The notes under the pieces are model-generated. The model was not told where the DNA came from. It saw only the letters and a program-made list of their open reading frames with translations, and made no database searches. Positions 10,462 through 19,040 of a stretch of 64,000 bases of DNA are shown in pieces. The first letter of the stretch is position 1. The number at the start of each line of letters is the position of its first letter. A program made the position numbers and the translations under genes. Source of the DNA: Microbacterium sp. MF43 (lineage in GTDB: Bacteria > Actinomycetota > Actinomycetes > Actinomycetales > Microbacteriaceae). Location of the stretch: positions 62,001 to 126,000 of the forward strand of contig NZ_JABBDY010000005.1 of the NCBI RefSeq assembly GCF_012847295.1. Direction: 5' to 3'.

Positions 10462-10536
10462 GAACAGATTCAGGCAACCCACGGCATGGCCCCTCGGGGC
10501 GACAGGAGTCGGCGGCGTGTCTCCTGAATCTGGCAC
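10462..10536. repeat. Palindromic element, copy B (upstream flank of the DUF559 gene)
   Basis: The right arm (10513-10536) is the reverse complement of the left arm of copy A at 23 of 24 positions, and is also a close direct copy of copy A's right arm. The left arm is degenerate but keeps CAGATTCAGG (10465-10474). At about 75 nt it has the same size as copy A. The 291-bp gap upstream of the DUF559 gene holds this element and the C-rich tract and no coding sequence. Confidence 0.8.
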
Positions 10537-10539
10537 GCT

Positions 10540-10661
10540 TCTCCACCGGCCCCGCCCCGGCCGCCGCCCGGCCCAGCCCCTGCCCCGCCCCGGCCGCCGC
10601 CCGGCCGTTCCACCGGCCCAGCCCCGGCCGCCGCCCGGCCCGGCCCGGCCGAGGGCGCGGC
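10540..10661. repeat. C-rich tract with CCGGCCGCCGCCCGGCC units
   Basis: Low-complexity C/G DNA in which CCCCGGCCGCCGCCCGGCC-like units recur three times. It is directly next to palindrome copy B and ends at the stop codon of the oxidoreductase gene. It mirrors the minisatellite on the other side of the DUF559 gene. Confidence 0.6.
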
Positions 10662-11648
10662 TCAGGCCAGCGCGGAGATGACGTCGCGCTCGAAGAGCTG
10701 CACGCCCGAGCGGTCGTACGCCGCCTCGGGGAAGTAGTGGATCGCGTATCCGAGCCCGTGCCGCTCACGTTCGGCGAGGCGCTCGGCGACCTGCTCTGCC
10801 GTGCCGAAGGCGGGCGAGTTGCGGTACTCGTGCTCGATGCGGTCGGCCCGCTCCTGGCCCACGTGGGGCAGCAGTCGCGCCTTCACGGCGGCGAGGCGAT
10901 CGGATGCCTCGGCCTCGGTCTCGCCGACGATGGTGTTGAAGTTCGCCGAGCGGGTGATCGAGCCGAAGTCCCGCCCGAGGGCGTCGCAGTGGCCGCGCAG
11001 GATCTCGCTCTTGCGGTCCCACTCCTCGAGCGACCCGTTGAAGTTGGTGTACGCGGCGTACTTCGCCGCGATCTTGAGCGTGACCTTCTCGCCGCCGCCC
11101 GCAACCCACATCGGGATGCCGCCGTCCTGCAGCGGCAGCGGGCGGACGATCGCCCCGTCGACCTGGTAGTGCTTGCCGCCGAGGGTGGCGGTGCCGGTGG
11201 TCCAGGCCTGGTGCATGATCTCGACGCCTTCGCGCAGCATCGCCAGGCGGTCGCGGACCTCGGGGAAGCCGTAGCCGTACGCGCGCCACTCGTGCTCGTA
11301 CCAGCCGCCGCCGATGCCCATCTCGACGCGTCCGCCCGACACGATGTCGACGGTCGCGGCGACCTTGGCGAGGTACGCGGGGTTGCGGTAGCCCATGCAG
11401 GTGCACATCTGACCCAGGCGGATGCGCGAGGTCGAGGCGGCGAACGCGCCCATGAGCGTCCACGCCTCGTGCGTCGCCTCGCCCGAATGCACCGGCGTCG
11501 TGTGGAAGTGGTCGTAGACCCACAGCGACTCCCATGGTCCGTCGTCGGCCTGCTGGGCGAGGGTCGCCATGACCCGCCAGTGGTCCTGCGGGTCGATGTC
11601 CACGAGATCGAATCGCCAGCCCTGGGGGATGAAGGTACCGAAACGCAT
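10662..11648 (-). CDS. LLM-class F420-dependent oxidoreductase
   Basis: A 328-residue luciferase-like (TIM-barrel) oxidoreductase. Family segments include the N-terminal MRFGTFIPQGW, LWVYDHFHTTPV, RIRLGQMCTCMGYRNPAYLAK, VEMGIGGGWYEHEW and GIPMWVAGGGEKVTLKIAAK. Relatives use F420H2 or FMNH2, and the presence of cofE in the window favours F420. Substrate unknown. The ATG lies 7 nt after a TAGGCT box, so a leaderless transcript is likely. The methyltransferase gene ends 10 bp upstream on the same strand. Confidence 0.9.
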   Translation of the reverse strand: MRFGTFIPQGWRFDLVDIDPQDHWRVMATLAQQADDGPWESLWVYDHFHTTPVHSGEATHEAWTLMGAFAASTSRIRLGQMCTCMGYRNPAYLAKVAATVDIVSGGRVEMGIGGGWYEHEWRAYGYGFPEVRDRLAMLREGVEIMHQAWTTGTATLGGKHYQVDGAIVRPLPLQDGGIPMWVAGGGEKVTLKIAAKYAAYTNFNGSLEEWDRKSEILRGHCDALGRDFGSITRSANFNTIVGETEAEASDRLAAVKARLLPHVGQERADRIEHEYRNSPAFGTAEQVAERLAERERHGLGYAIHYFPEAAYDRSGVQLFERDVISALA

Positions 11649-11658
11649 GTTCTCCAGC

Positions 11659-12594
11659 CTAGGAGGCCTGCGCGGTGCCGGACGCGATGACGGTGGCGTG
11701 AGGCATCCGCTCGCTCATCACCGCGATCGCCTCGGGGTTGTCGTCGACGAGCACGGCGTGCCGGCCGAGCGCCGATGCCACGGCTCCGGTCGTGCCGCTG
11801 CCGGCGAAGAAGTCCAGGACCCGGTCGCCCGGGCGGGAGGATGCCTGCACGATGCGCCGCAGGATGCCCTCCGGCTTCTGCGTGGGGTACCCCGTCTTCT
11901 CGCGTCCGGTGGTGGGCACGATCGTGTGCCACCAGACATCAGTCGGAAGCTTGCCGCGGGCGGCCTTCTCGGGGGTGACGAGTCCGGGTGCCATGTAGGG
12001 TTCACGGTCGACGGCCTCGGAGTCGAACCAGTACCGTTCCGGATCCTTGACGTACACGAGGATCGTGTCGTGCTTCGTCGGCCATCGGCGCCGCGTCTTC
12101 GCCCCGTAGTCGTAAGCCCAGATGAGCTCGTTGAGGAACCGTTCGCGCCCGACGAGCGCGTCGAGGAGCACTTTGGCGTAATGGGCCTCGCGGTAGTCCA
12201 GGTGCAGGTACAGCGTGCCGTCGTCGGCGAGGAGCCGCCACGCCTCGAGCAGTCGCGGCTCGAGGAAGCCCCAGTAGTCGTCGAACCGGTCGCCGTAGGC
12301 TCGCAGGTCGCCCTTCAGCCGCTCGTACTCGCGGCCGTGGAAGCCGCGGCGCACGACGACGTCACCGGGCCGCTCCTCGCGCGGCGGGCGGGCGGTCTCG
12401 AGCGCCCGTTCCTGCGTGCGCCCGGTGTTGAAGGGCGGGTCGAGGTAGACGAGGGTGAACGACCCGTCCGCGAAGCCTCGGATCACGTCGAGGTTGTCGC
12501 CGTGGTGGATGTCGACGGATCCGGATGCCTCGGCCCCCCCGCCGCCGACGCTGCGGCCGCTCGCGGCGGACGCCGGCCCCGCCTTCTCACTCAC
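11659..12594 (-). CDS. Site-specific DNA methyltransferase, beta-class, orphan
   Basis: A 311-residue N4/N6-type amino-methyltransferase. The catalytic motif IV is LVYLDPPFNTG near residue 50, and the AdoMet-binding motif I is VLDFFAGSGTTGAVA near residue 265. The order catalytic motif then AdoMet motif is that of the beta group, which includes CcrM. Between them are YLHLDYREAHYAKVLLD, the ELIWAYDYG block and YPTQKPEGILRRI. No restriction endonuclease or specificity subunit is nearby, so it looks like an orphan acting in regulation or as a relic. It starts at a GTG ten bases after the stop of lplA. Confidence 0.9.
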   Translation of the reverse strand: MSEKAGPASAASGRSVGGGGAEASGSVDIHHGDNLDVIRGFADGSFTLVYLDPPFNTGRTQERALETARPPREERPGDVVVRRGFHGREYERLKGDLRAYGDRFDDYWGFLEPRLLEAWRLLADDGTLYLHLDYREAHYAKVLLDALVGRERFLNELIWAYDYGAKTRRRWPTKHDTILVYVKDPERYWFDSEAVDREPYMAPGLVTPEKAARGKLPTDVWWHTIVPTTGREKTGYPTQKPEGILRRIVQASSRPGDRVLDFFAGSGTTGAVASALGRHAVLVDDNPEAIAVMSERMPHATVIASGTAQAS

Positions 12595-12603
12595 CGGACA
12601 CCA

Positions 12604-13653
12604 TCACGGCACGCGGCGCAGCCACGCGTCGGTGGCGAACTTCGACTCGACCAGCGCCTCGGCCTCGGCGTATTCCTCTTCGGTGATATGCCCCGGGACA
12701 GCTCCGTACAACGTGCCGAACGTCTCCTTGAACCGCTCGATGATCGCCTCGCGCGGCAGACCTGTCTGCCGCCGGAGCGGATCGACCCGCTTGGCGGCCG
12801 AGACGGTGCCCTTGTCGCTGAGCTTCTCGCGGCCGATGCGCAGCACCTCGGTCATGACCTGGCCGTCCATGTCGTAGCTCAGCGTGGCGTGGTGCAGCAC
12901 GCCGCCGTTCGCGAGACGCTTCTGGGCCGCGCCGCCGATCTTGCCCTGCGGAGACGCGATGTCGTTGAGCGGCTGGTAGACCGCTTCGATACCGAGGGAG
13001 CGCAGGGCCTGCAGCACCCAGTCGTCGAGGAACGCGTACGAGTCGGCGAAGGTGAGTCCGGCGACGAGCGATGCCGGCACGTACAGCGAGTACGTGACGA
13101 TCGAGTTCGCCGCCATGAGCATCGCCCCGCCGCCCGAGATGCGGCGCACGACGTCGAACCCGTGGCGCGCAGCACCTTCGGGATCGACCTCATTCCGCAG
13201 GGACTGGAACGAGCCGATCACGACAGCCGACTCATCCCATTCCCACAGCCGAAGCGTGGGCCGGCGTCGACCGTCGCCCACACGACCCGTGAGCACCTCG
13301 TCGAGGGCCAGGTTCATGCGCGGCGACACGGGCTTCTCGTGGACGATCTCCCAGTCGAAGTCGCGCCATCCCGGCGCGGTCACGAGGGCGCGGCGCACGG
13401 CGGTGCCGACGGCTTCGGGCGTGAACCCCAGCAGCTGGGCTCCCTCGGGGAGGGCGGAGCGGACGGCTGCCGCGATCGCGGTGACGTCGGACACGATCGG
13501 GAGGCCGTTCACGGCGGCGTCGATGTCGTCGAGGGCGGAGTCCGGCTCGAGGAAGAAGTCCCCGGCGAGGTGGAAGTCGGCGATGCGGCCGTCGCGCTCT
13601 TCGAGGTCGACGACGACCAGCTTGCCTCCGGGCACCTTGTATTCGCCGTGCAT
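12604..13653 (-). CDS. Lipoate-protein ligase A family
   Basis: A 349-residue protein. The catalytic biotin/lipoate-ligase-like domain occupies roughly residues 120-349, with PRMNLALDEVL, a lipoyl-AMP motif RRISGGGAMLM, and the lysine motif GKIGGAAQKRLANGG followed by LHHATLSYD. About 110 residues at the N-terminus look like the lipoate accessory domain, which in E. coli LplA sits at the C-terminus, so the order is permuted. It should attach lipoate to E2 or GcvH proteins. Leaderless start: TAGGCT, 7 nt, ATG. Confidence 0.86.
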   Translation of the reverse strand: MHGEYKVPGGKLVVVDLEERDGRIADFHLAGDFFLEPDSALDDIDAAVNGLPIVSDVTAIAAAVRSALPEGAQLLGFTPEAVGTAVRRALVTAPGWRDFDWEIVHEKPVSPRMNLALDEVLTGRVGDGRRRPTLRLWEWDESAVVIGSFQSLRNEVDPEGAARHGFDVVRRISGGGAMLMAANSIVTYSLYVPASLVAGLTFADSYAFLDDWVLQALRSLGIEAVYQPLNDIASPQGKIGGAAQKRLANGGVLHHATLSYDMDGQVMTEVLRIGREKLSDKGTVSAAKRVDPLRRQTGLPREAIIERFKETFGTLYGAVPGHITEEEYAEAEALVESKFATDAWLRRVP

Positions 13654-13751
13654 GCGCTCCAGCCTATTGGCCAGCGCACGACGCGGCCCCGGCGGCGTGA
13701 CCGTCGTCAGCGCGCGGCGTCAGGCGGCTGGCGGTGTTGGTCGCGGCGCGA

Positions 13752-14603
13752 TCACTCGCGCGACGGGAATCGCTTGTCGAGCCACGCGAGGAGGTCGGCG
13801 CGGACCTCGGCCTGCGAGACGTCGTTGAAGATCTCGTGCCGTGCGCCCGGATACACGAGCGTCGTCACATCGGTCAGACCGGAGCGACGGCGGTAGGCGT
13901 CGGCGAGCCGATGCACGCTTCGGGGGCCGCCGACGGTGTCGTCGCGCCCGACCATCAGGAGGACGGGGATGTCGACGCCGAGGTTCTTGCGCGGCTTGCC
14001 GAGGAGCCTCAGGGTGTCGGCGGGGCCGAAGAGCTTCGCGAGCGGGACGTTCGTGGTCAGCGGGTCGTCGAGGAACGCGCGCCCGACCGCGGGGTCGGAA
14101 GCGAGCCACTCCATGCCCATGGCGTCCGGGCCGTTCCACGGCGCGTTCAGGTCACCCGGGTTGAGCGATCCCGGCCACAGCAGGGCGCTCCCGCTGAGCA
14201 CGACGCCGTCGTACGCCTCGGGGCGATCGTTGACGAGCCGCTGGGTGATGAACGACCCCCACGAGTGCCCCAGGATGATGAGCGGGAGACCCGGGTTCTC
14301 CTCCCGGATGAGGTCGGTGAGCTGGCGGCAGCCGGCGAGAGCGGCCCGGTACCCGCCGGGGCCCAGGCGCCCGAGCTTGGTGGCGTCGCCGCCGTGGTGC
14401 CCCATCCCGGTGCGTCCGTGCCCGCGGCGGTCGTCGGCGTAGACGATGAAGCCTGCTGCGGTGAGGGCGCCGATGAGCGCGCCGTAACGGCCTGCATGCT
14501 CACCGACGCCGTGCAGCAGCTGGACCACGCCCCGAGGCTCGGCCTTCGCGGGGTGGACGTCGTAGACGATCGCGATGCCGTGCGCATCGATGAACTCGGG
14601 CAT
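13752..14603 (-). CDS. Monoacylglycerol-lipase/lysophospholipase-like alpha/beta hydrolase
   Basis: A 283-residue serine hydrolase. Features are VQLLHGVGEHAGRYGALIGA (oxyanion HG), YADDRRGHGRTG, the nucleophile elbow ILGHSWGSFITQ, the acid in LLMVGRDDTVGG and the His in YPGARHEIFND. These match the monoglyceride-lipase/lysophospholipase group; it probably hydrolyses acylglycerols. I use the ATG at 14603, 7 nt after a TAGACT -10 box; the frame runs on upstream but with no support. It is divergent from the MarR-MFS operon. Confidence 0.9.
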   Translation of the reverse strand: MPEFIDAHGIAIVYDVHPAKAEPRGVVQLLHGVGEHAGRYGALIGALTAAGFIVYADDRRGHGRTGMGHHGGDATKLGRLGPGGYRAALAGCRQLTDLIREENPGLPLIILGHSWGSFITQRLVNDRPEAYDGVVLSGSALLWPGSLNPGDLNAPWNGPDAMGMEWLASDPAVGRAFLDDPLTTNVPLAKLFGPADTLRLLGKPRKNLGVDIPVLLMVGRDDTVGGPRSVHRLADAYRRRSGLTDVTTLVYPGARHEIFNDVSQAEVRADLLAWLDKRFPSRE

Positions 14604-14653
14604 GCGGAGAAGTCTAGGGTGCGCGCGAGCGGATGCCGGGGCATCCGCTAGTC

Positions 14654-14680
14654 CTTTAGCCAAACTAATGAGCTATGCTA
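14654..14680 (+). promoter_or_regulatory. marR-MFS promoter with inverted TTAGC/GCTAA arms
   Basis: An AT-rich island, unusual for this GC-rich sequence, holds TTAGC (14656-14660) and GCTAA (14677-14681) as inverted arms. A TATGCT -10 box at 14674-14679 ends 10 nt before the MarR ATG. Overlap of the arms with the promoter fits autorepression by the MarR protein. Confidence 0.5.
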
Positions 14681-14689
14681 AGTAAACGC

Positions 14690-15154
14690 ATGAGCACTGA
14701 TACGAAACCGACGACGACAGCCACCGACTTCCCCGACGACCATTCGGCCGCGGCCTCCCAGCTGCGCATCGCCACCTTCCGGCTGGCGCGCCGTATGCGC
14801 ACCCAGCGCGCGGTCGACTCCATGAGCGACGGACACTTCGCCGTGCTCGCAGCGCTCTGGGTGCACGGCCCTCACACCCTCGGAGAGCTCGCCGACCGCG
14901 AACGGGTGTCGGCTCCCTCCATGAACCGCACCGTCAACGGCCTTCAGGAGGCGGGCTACATCACTCGCTCCGCCGACCAGTCCGACGGGCGCAAGGTCGT
15001 CATCTCGCTGACCGACGAGGGTCGGGGCGTCGTCGACGAGACGGCGCGCCGTCGCGACGCGTGGGTCGAATCCGCGCTCGCCGAACTCACCGTCGAGGAG
15101 CGCGAGACGCTCGCACGGGCCGCCGCCATCATGGAGCGGATGGCCGCCCGATGA
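14690..15154 (+). CDS. MarR-family regulator of the adjacent MFS pump
   Basis: A 154-residue MarR protein with the winged-helix core HTLGELADRERVSAPSMNRTVN and the wing QSDGRKVVISLTDEG. I prefer the ATG at 14690 over 14675, because the earlier one lies within the -10 box. The stop codon overlaps the MFS start (ATGA), so the two genes form one operon. Probably an autorepressor that responds to a substrate of the pump (inference). Confidence 0.92.
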   Translation: MSTDTKPTTTATDFPDDHSAAASQLRIATFRLARRMRTQRAVDSMSDGHFAVLAALWVHGPHTLGELADRERVSAPSMNRTVNGLQEAGYITRSADQSDGRKVVISLTDEGRGVVDETARRRDAWVESALAELTVEERETLARAAAIMERMAAR

Positions 15155-16527
15155 GCCGCCGGTCCTCGGCCCGTGAGTCGAAGCCGATGTTCCGCTCGTT
15201 CTCGATCTTCAACTACCGGGTCTGGTTCATCGGCGCGCTGGTGTCGAACATCGGCGCCTGGATGCAGGCGACGGCCCTCAGCTGGGTCGTCCTCACCGAG
15301 CTGACCGAGAACGACGCCGCAGCGATGGGTGTGACGATGGCGCTGCAGTTCGCTCCCCCGCTCCTGCTCGTGGGCGTCACCGGATGGGTCGCCGACCGGT
15401 TCGAGCGCCGGCGTCTGCTCGTGGTGACACAGGGTCTGCTGCTGCTTCTCGGGGTCGCGATCGGCGTGCTGCTGCTCCTCGGCGTGATGACGCTGCCGAT
15501 CATGTACTCGTTCGCGCTCGCGCTCGGCGTCATCGCCGCCTTCGACAATCCGGCGCGCCAGGCCTTCGTGTCCGATCTCGTGGCGCGCGAGATCGCGTCG
15601 AACGCCGTCGCCCTCAACGCCGCGTCGTTCAACGGCGCGCGCATGATCGGCCCGGCGGTGGCGGGAGTCCTGATCGTCGCCGTGGGCACCGGCTGGGTGT
15701 TCCTTGTCAACGGCGTGACGTTCCTCGGCATGATCGTCGCGCTGCTGCTCATCCGCACCGACGAGCTGATCCCCCGCGTCAAGGCACCCGGTGCGAGCCG
15801 GCTGGCCGACGGCTTCCGCTATGTCGCACGTCGCCCCGACCTGATCGTGACGTTCTCGATGGTGTTCCTCGTGGGCGCCTTCGGCATGAACTTCCCGATC
15901 TTCGCCTCGACGATGGCGCTCGAGTTCGGGCAGGAGGCCGACGGCTACGGACTGCTCAGCTCGATCCTCGCGGTCGGCTCGCTCGCCGGCGCCCTCATGG
16001 CCGCACGGCGCGACCGCGCCCGCATCCGCGTCGTGATCGGCGGGACGCTGCTGTTCGCCGTGGCTGCGACGGTGTCCGCGATGATGCCGACGTACTGGCT
16101 GTACGCGGTGACGCTGATGTTCACCGGCTTCGCCGTCGTGACGATGCTGACGACCGCCAACGGCTTCGTCCAGACCACGACCGATCCCGCCCTTCGCGGC
16201 CGGGTGCTCGCGCTGTACATGGCGATCCTCATGGGCGGCACGCCGATCGGCGCTCCGATCGTGGGCTGGGTGGCGGCCGAGTTCGGTCCCCGCGTCGCCA
16301 TCCTCCTCGGAGCCGGCGCCGCGCTCGTCGCCTTCGCCGTCGGCGCGACGTGGCTGATCGTGTCGGGCCGGCTGCACCGCAGCGAGCAGAACCGGTTCCG
16401 CCTGACGATCGACGAGACGCGGCCCCTCTCGGTCGTGCAGCCGCTGCCTGAGGAGTTCAGCGACGAAGTCGCGTCGACGACTCCCGTACGGATCCCCGAG
16501 GAGGTTCGCGAGCGCCGCGCGAGCTGA
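15151..16527 (+). CDS. MFS exporter (MFS_3/EntS-like)
   Basis: A 458-residue major facilitator with about 12 hydrophobic segments. The motif after helix 2 is GVTGWVADRFERRRLLVVTQ, and DNPARQAFVSDLVARE and AASFNGARMIGPAVAG are typical of the EntS/MFS_3 branch. A cytoplasmic tail of about 50 polar residues follows the last helix. In this branch, with a MarR regulator in the same operon, drug or siderophore export is likely, but the substrate is not deducible. Confidence 0.92.
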   Translation: MSRRSSARESKPMFRSFSIFNYRVWFIGALVSNIGAWMQATALSWVVLTELTENDAAAMGVTMALQFAPPLLLVGVTGWVADRFERRRLLVVTQGLLLLLGVAIGVLLLLGVMTLPIMYSFALALGVIAAFDNPARQAFVSDLVAREIASNAVALNAASFNGARMIGPAVAGVLIVAVGTGWVFLVNGVTFLGMIVALLLIRTDELIPRVKAPGASRLADGFRYVARRPDLIVTFSMVFLVGAFGMNFPIFASTMALEFGQEADGYGLLSSILAVGSLAGALMAARRDRARIRVVIGGTLLFAVAATVSAMMPTYWLYAVTLMFTGFAVVTMLTTANGFVQTTTDPALRGRVLALYMAILMGGTPIGAPIVGWVAAEFGPRVAILLGAGAALVAFAVGATWLIVSGRLHRSEQNRFRLTIDETRPLSVVQPLPEEFSDEVASTTPVRIPEEVRERRAS

Positions 16528-16554
16528 GCGAAGGGCAGCGGCGGATGCCTCGGC

Positions 16555-17793
16555 TCAGCGGGCTTCGCGAATGCCGACGCGCTCGAGATGGGCGTTCGTG
16601 AACCGCCCTTCGGGATCGAGGCTCTCGAAGACCGCCCGCGTGTCCGCGAGGCGCGGGTGCACGCGTTCCAGATCGTCACGACCGAAGCCGTGCAGCTTCC
16701 CCCAGTGCGGCCGTGCTCCGAACGCGGCGAGTGCTCCCTCGACGTGCGGCAGCACGCGCGCGACGCCCTCGGGGTCGTTGCGCCACGTGAAGTGGATCGC
16801 GAGGAGGTCGCGGGCATAGGCCGGACTCAGCCACAGGTCGTCGGCAGCCGCGGTGCGCAGCTCGCTCACGAAGAGGAGAGGCCGCACCAGGTCGCCGAGC
16901 GCGAGCATGGCACGGAGCGCGTCGGGCGCGTGCTCGCGTGGGACGAAGTACTCGCTCTGGATCTCGTCGCCGAACGACGGCGTGCCGTCGAGGCGGAAGT
17001 GCGGCAGCCGGAGCATCCACGGTCCTGGCACGCCGCGCAGTTCCGTGATGTCGGCAACGCCGGCGAGGGGTTCGGCGTCCGGGTCGCGCACACCGTCGAG
17101 CAGGTGGTCCGCAACGGCATCGGCGTCGTGGTCGAGACGCGTCTTCACCCACACGAACGCCAGGGATTCGGGTTCCCAGCGCGTGAAGACCGACACCGAG
17201 TAGCCGGCGCCCGTGACCGAGCTCAGGGACGACAGCGCCGCCTCCCACGACACCCCCCGGTAGACGTCCTGCCGCACCCGGTACGTGGGCTCCACCGCGA
17301 GGTCGAGCGACAGCACGACGCCGTAAGCGCCGAGCCCCACCGCGAGCGCCGGGAACTCGCCATCGCCGTGCCGGATCTCGCGCACGGCTCCCGAGGCGTC
17401 GAGATACCGGATGCCTCGCACCGCCGTCGTGAGGACCCCGTTGGCGTCACCCGAGCCGTGGGTGCCGGTGGCGGTGGCCCCGGCGACGGAGATGTGCGGC
17501 AGCGAGCCGAGGTTGTGAAGGGCGAGCCCACGCTCCTCCAGCCACGACGCGAGCACCCCGTACCGCGTTCCCGCCGCCACCCGAACGACCCCGTCACCGA
17601 GGTCGAAGCCGCCCTCGAGACCCGCCAGGTCGATGAGGGTCCCGGTGGTGTCGGGCAGGTCGGTGAAAGAGTGCCGCGTGCCGAGCGCGCGCACGCGTCC
17701 CGTGCCGGCCACCGCCCGCCGGACGTCATCCTCGGTGCGCACGGCCACGATCTCGGGTGCCGCGTACTCGTATGTGCCCGCCCAGTTCCGCAT
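16555..17793 (-). CDS. FAD-linked alditol (xylitol/sorbitol) oxidase
   Basis: A 412-residue protein matching Streptomyces alditol oxidase along its length from memory: NWAGTYEY start, ALGTRHSFTDL carrying the His expected to bind FAD covalently, HISVAGATATGTHGSG in the FAD fold, VPGPWMLRLPHF, and the C-terminal ARPHWGKLHGF with RFTNAHLERVG. It should oxidise polyol terminal hydroxyls with O2 to give an aldose and H2O2. L-gulono/arabinono-lactone oxidases are close alternatives. The start is the ATG at 17793. Confidence 0.9.
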   Translation of the reverse strand: MRNWAGTYEYAAPEIVAVRTEDDVRRAVAGTGRVRALGTRHSFTDLPDTTGTLIDLAGLEGGFDLGDGVVRVAAGTRYGVLASWLEERGLALHNLGSLPHISVAGATATGTHGSGDANGVLTTAVRGIRYLDASGAVREIRHGDGEFPALAVGLGAYGVVLSLDLAVEPTYRVRQDVYRGVSWEAALSSLSSVTGAGYSVSVFTRWEPESLAFVWVKTRLDHDADAVADHLLDGVRDPDAEPLAGVADITELRGVPGPWMLRLPHFRLDGTPSFGDEIQSEYFVPREHAPDALRAMLALGDLVRPLLFVSELRTAAADDLWLSPAYARDLLAIHFTWRNDPEGVARVLPHVEGALAAFGARPHWGKLHGFGRDDLERVHPRLADTRAVFESLDPEGRFTNAHLERVGIREAR

Positions 17794-17982
17794 CACGGGG
17801 CGACTGTACACCGGACGCCGATCGCGACCGGGAGGGATGCCGAAGCTGGGTCTGCGCCCGGAGGCTCTCCGCGCTCGCGCAGCGCCCCGCATCGCGCCTG
17901 GCGCTGGCGCTGGCGCGTTCCCTCCTGATTCGCGCGCGTCAACCCCGATGCCGCGCGCCGCCGCCGCACCTAGCGTGAGGGC

Positions 17983-18129
17983 ATGGACGAACGCCACGCC
18001 GAAGACCAGCCCCACGAGACGGACGCCCCCCTGGGCGGCGACGAGACCACCGAGGCACAGCTGGAGGCCGACAATCCGGCCGAGGAGGAGATGCTCAAGA
18101 CGCTCGACCCCGACTCGCCGCCGGCCTGA
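17983..18129 (+). CDS. Small acidic 48-residue hypothetical protein
   Basis: A short frame from ATG 17983 to TGA 18129, very acidic (ending EEEMLKTLDPDSPPA) and without a recognisable domain. Support for being real: a TAGCGT -10 box sits 6 nt before the ATG, the same spacing as at many other genes here, and GAGGG lies between. It is divergent from the alditol oxidase. Function unknown. Confidence 0.6.
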   Translation: MDERHAEDQPHETDAPLGGDETTEAQLEADNPAEEEMLKTLDPDSPPA

Positions 18130-18148
18130 CCCGCGTGTCTTGCTCCCC

Positions 18149-18189
18149 CGGTCGTTGAGCGAGGAGCGGAGCGACGAGACGAAACGCGC
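18149..18189. repeat. Dispersed SDETKR-type repeat, single copy
   Basis: This stretch carries the repeat whose other copies lie at 41046-41195 and 63664-63757. Its core here is GAGCGAGGAGCGGAGCGACG followed by AGACGAAACGC. It lies six bases from the stop codon of the transglutaminase gene, between convergent genes, where it may serve as a terminator. Confidence 0.75.
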
Positions 18190-18194
18190 CTGAG

Positions 18195-19040
18195 CTACGC
18201 CTCGCGCGTGATCGTCACCTTCACGTGCAGGTGCGACTTGAAGGGACCGGCGTAGACCCCGCGCAGGGGCGGCACGTCACCGTAGTCCCGGCCGCGCCCC
18301 ACGAGCACGTGGCGGTCGCCGATCTCGATGTTGTTGGTGGGGTCGAAGCCCTGCCACTCGCCGGCGAACCACTCGATCCACGCGTGGGACTCGCCGGTGA
18401 CGGCGACGCCGACTTCGGCGGACGGACGCGGGTGCAGGTAGCCCGAGACGTACCGCGCCGGAATGCCCACTTCGCGCAGTGCCCCGAGGGTGATGTGCGC
18501 GATGTCCTGGCAGACGCCCTTGCGGGCTTCCCAGGCGTCCTGCGCGGTCGAGTGCACTCCCGTGATCCCGTGCATGTACTCGACGGCGTCGCCGATCCCG
18601 GTTGCGATGGCGTGGGCCGCACGGCCGGGGTGGTCGTGCTGTGCGGCGATCGATCGTGCGAGCTCGGCGACCTCGGGGTGCGGGCGCGTGCGTCCGGTCT
18701 GCGTCATCTGCTCGACCGTCTCGATCGAGCGGCTGGCCTCACGCGCGAGCGCGTGCCACGAGAGGTCCACGTGCTCGAGCGGGCGCGGGCGCACCTCCAC
18801 CAGCGAGCGGGCCGTGATCGTGAGCGACGTGTGAGGCGACAGCACGTCGAAGGCGGCGACGCGCGTGCCGAAGTAGTCGACGTACTGGTTCACCGACGTC
18901 GACGGCTCGATGTCGAGCGACGAGTTGAGCACGAACTGACTGTCGGTCGATCCCGGTAGCATGCGGGCCTCGTTGTAGGAGGCCGAGACGTCGCCCTGGT
19001 AGCTGAAGCCCGTCTGGTGCTCGATGCGCAGGCGCTTCAT
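18195..19040 (-). CDS. Transglutaminase-like cysteine protease family protein
   Basis: A 281-residue protein with an N-terminal beta domain (RLRIEHQTGFSYQGDVSASY) followed by a transglutaminase/papain-like core. The expected triad is visible: Cys in RKGVCQDIAHITLGAL, His in GESHAWIEWF and Asp in GFDPTNNIEIGD. It is the last gene of a three-gene operon; its ATG overlaps the stop of the alpha-E gene. In the proposed peptide-ligation systems with these partners, the enzyme would cut or exchange an amide bond (established only as prediction). Confidence 0.9.
   Translation of the reverse strand: MKRLRIEHQTGFSYQGDVSASYNEARMLPGSTDSQFVLNSSLDIEPSTSVNQYVDYFGTRVAAFDVLSPHTSLTITARSLVEVRPRPLEHVDLSWHALAREASRSIETVEQMTQTGRTRPHPEVAELARSIAAQHDHPGRAAHAIATGIGDAVEYMHGITGVHSTAQDAWEARKGVCQDIAHITLGALREVGIPARYVSGYLHPRPSAEVGVAVTGESHAWIEWFAGEWQGFDPTNNIEIGDRHVLVGRGRDYGDVPPLRGVYAGPFKSHLHVKVTITREA

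Noticed and set aside
9465-10536. An insertion sequence with a transposase
   Set aside because: The gene lacks DDE, HUH or serine/tyrosine recombinase motifs, and no clear target-site duplication is visible. I therefore report it as a palindrome-bracketed cassette only.
9297-10661. C-rich tracts considered as a CRISPR array
   Set aside because: There are tandem units but no unique spacers and no cas genes.
11569-13896. A 775-codon plus-strand frame across the methyltransferase and lipoate ligase genes
   Set aside because: Low-complexity shadow of two well-supported minus-strand genes.
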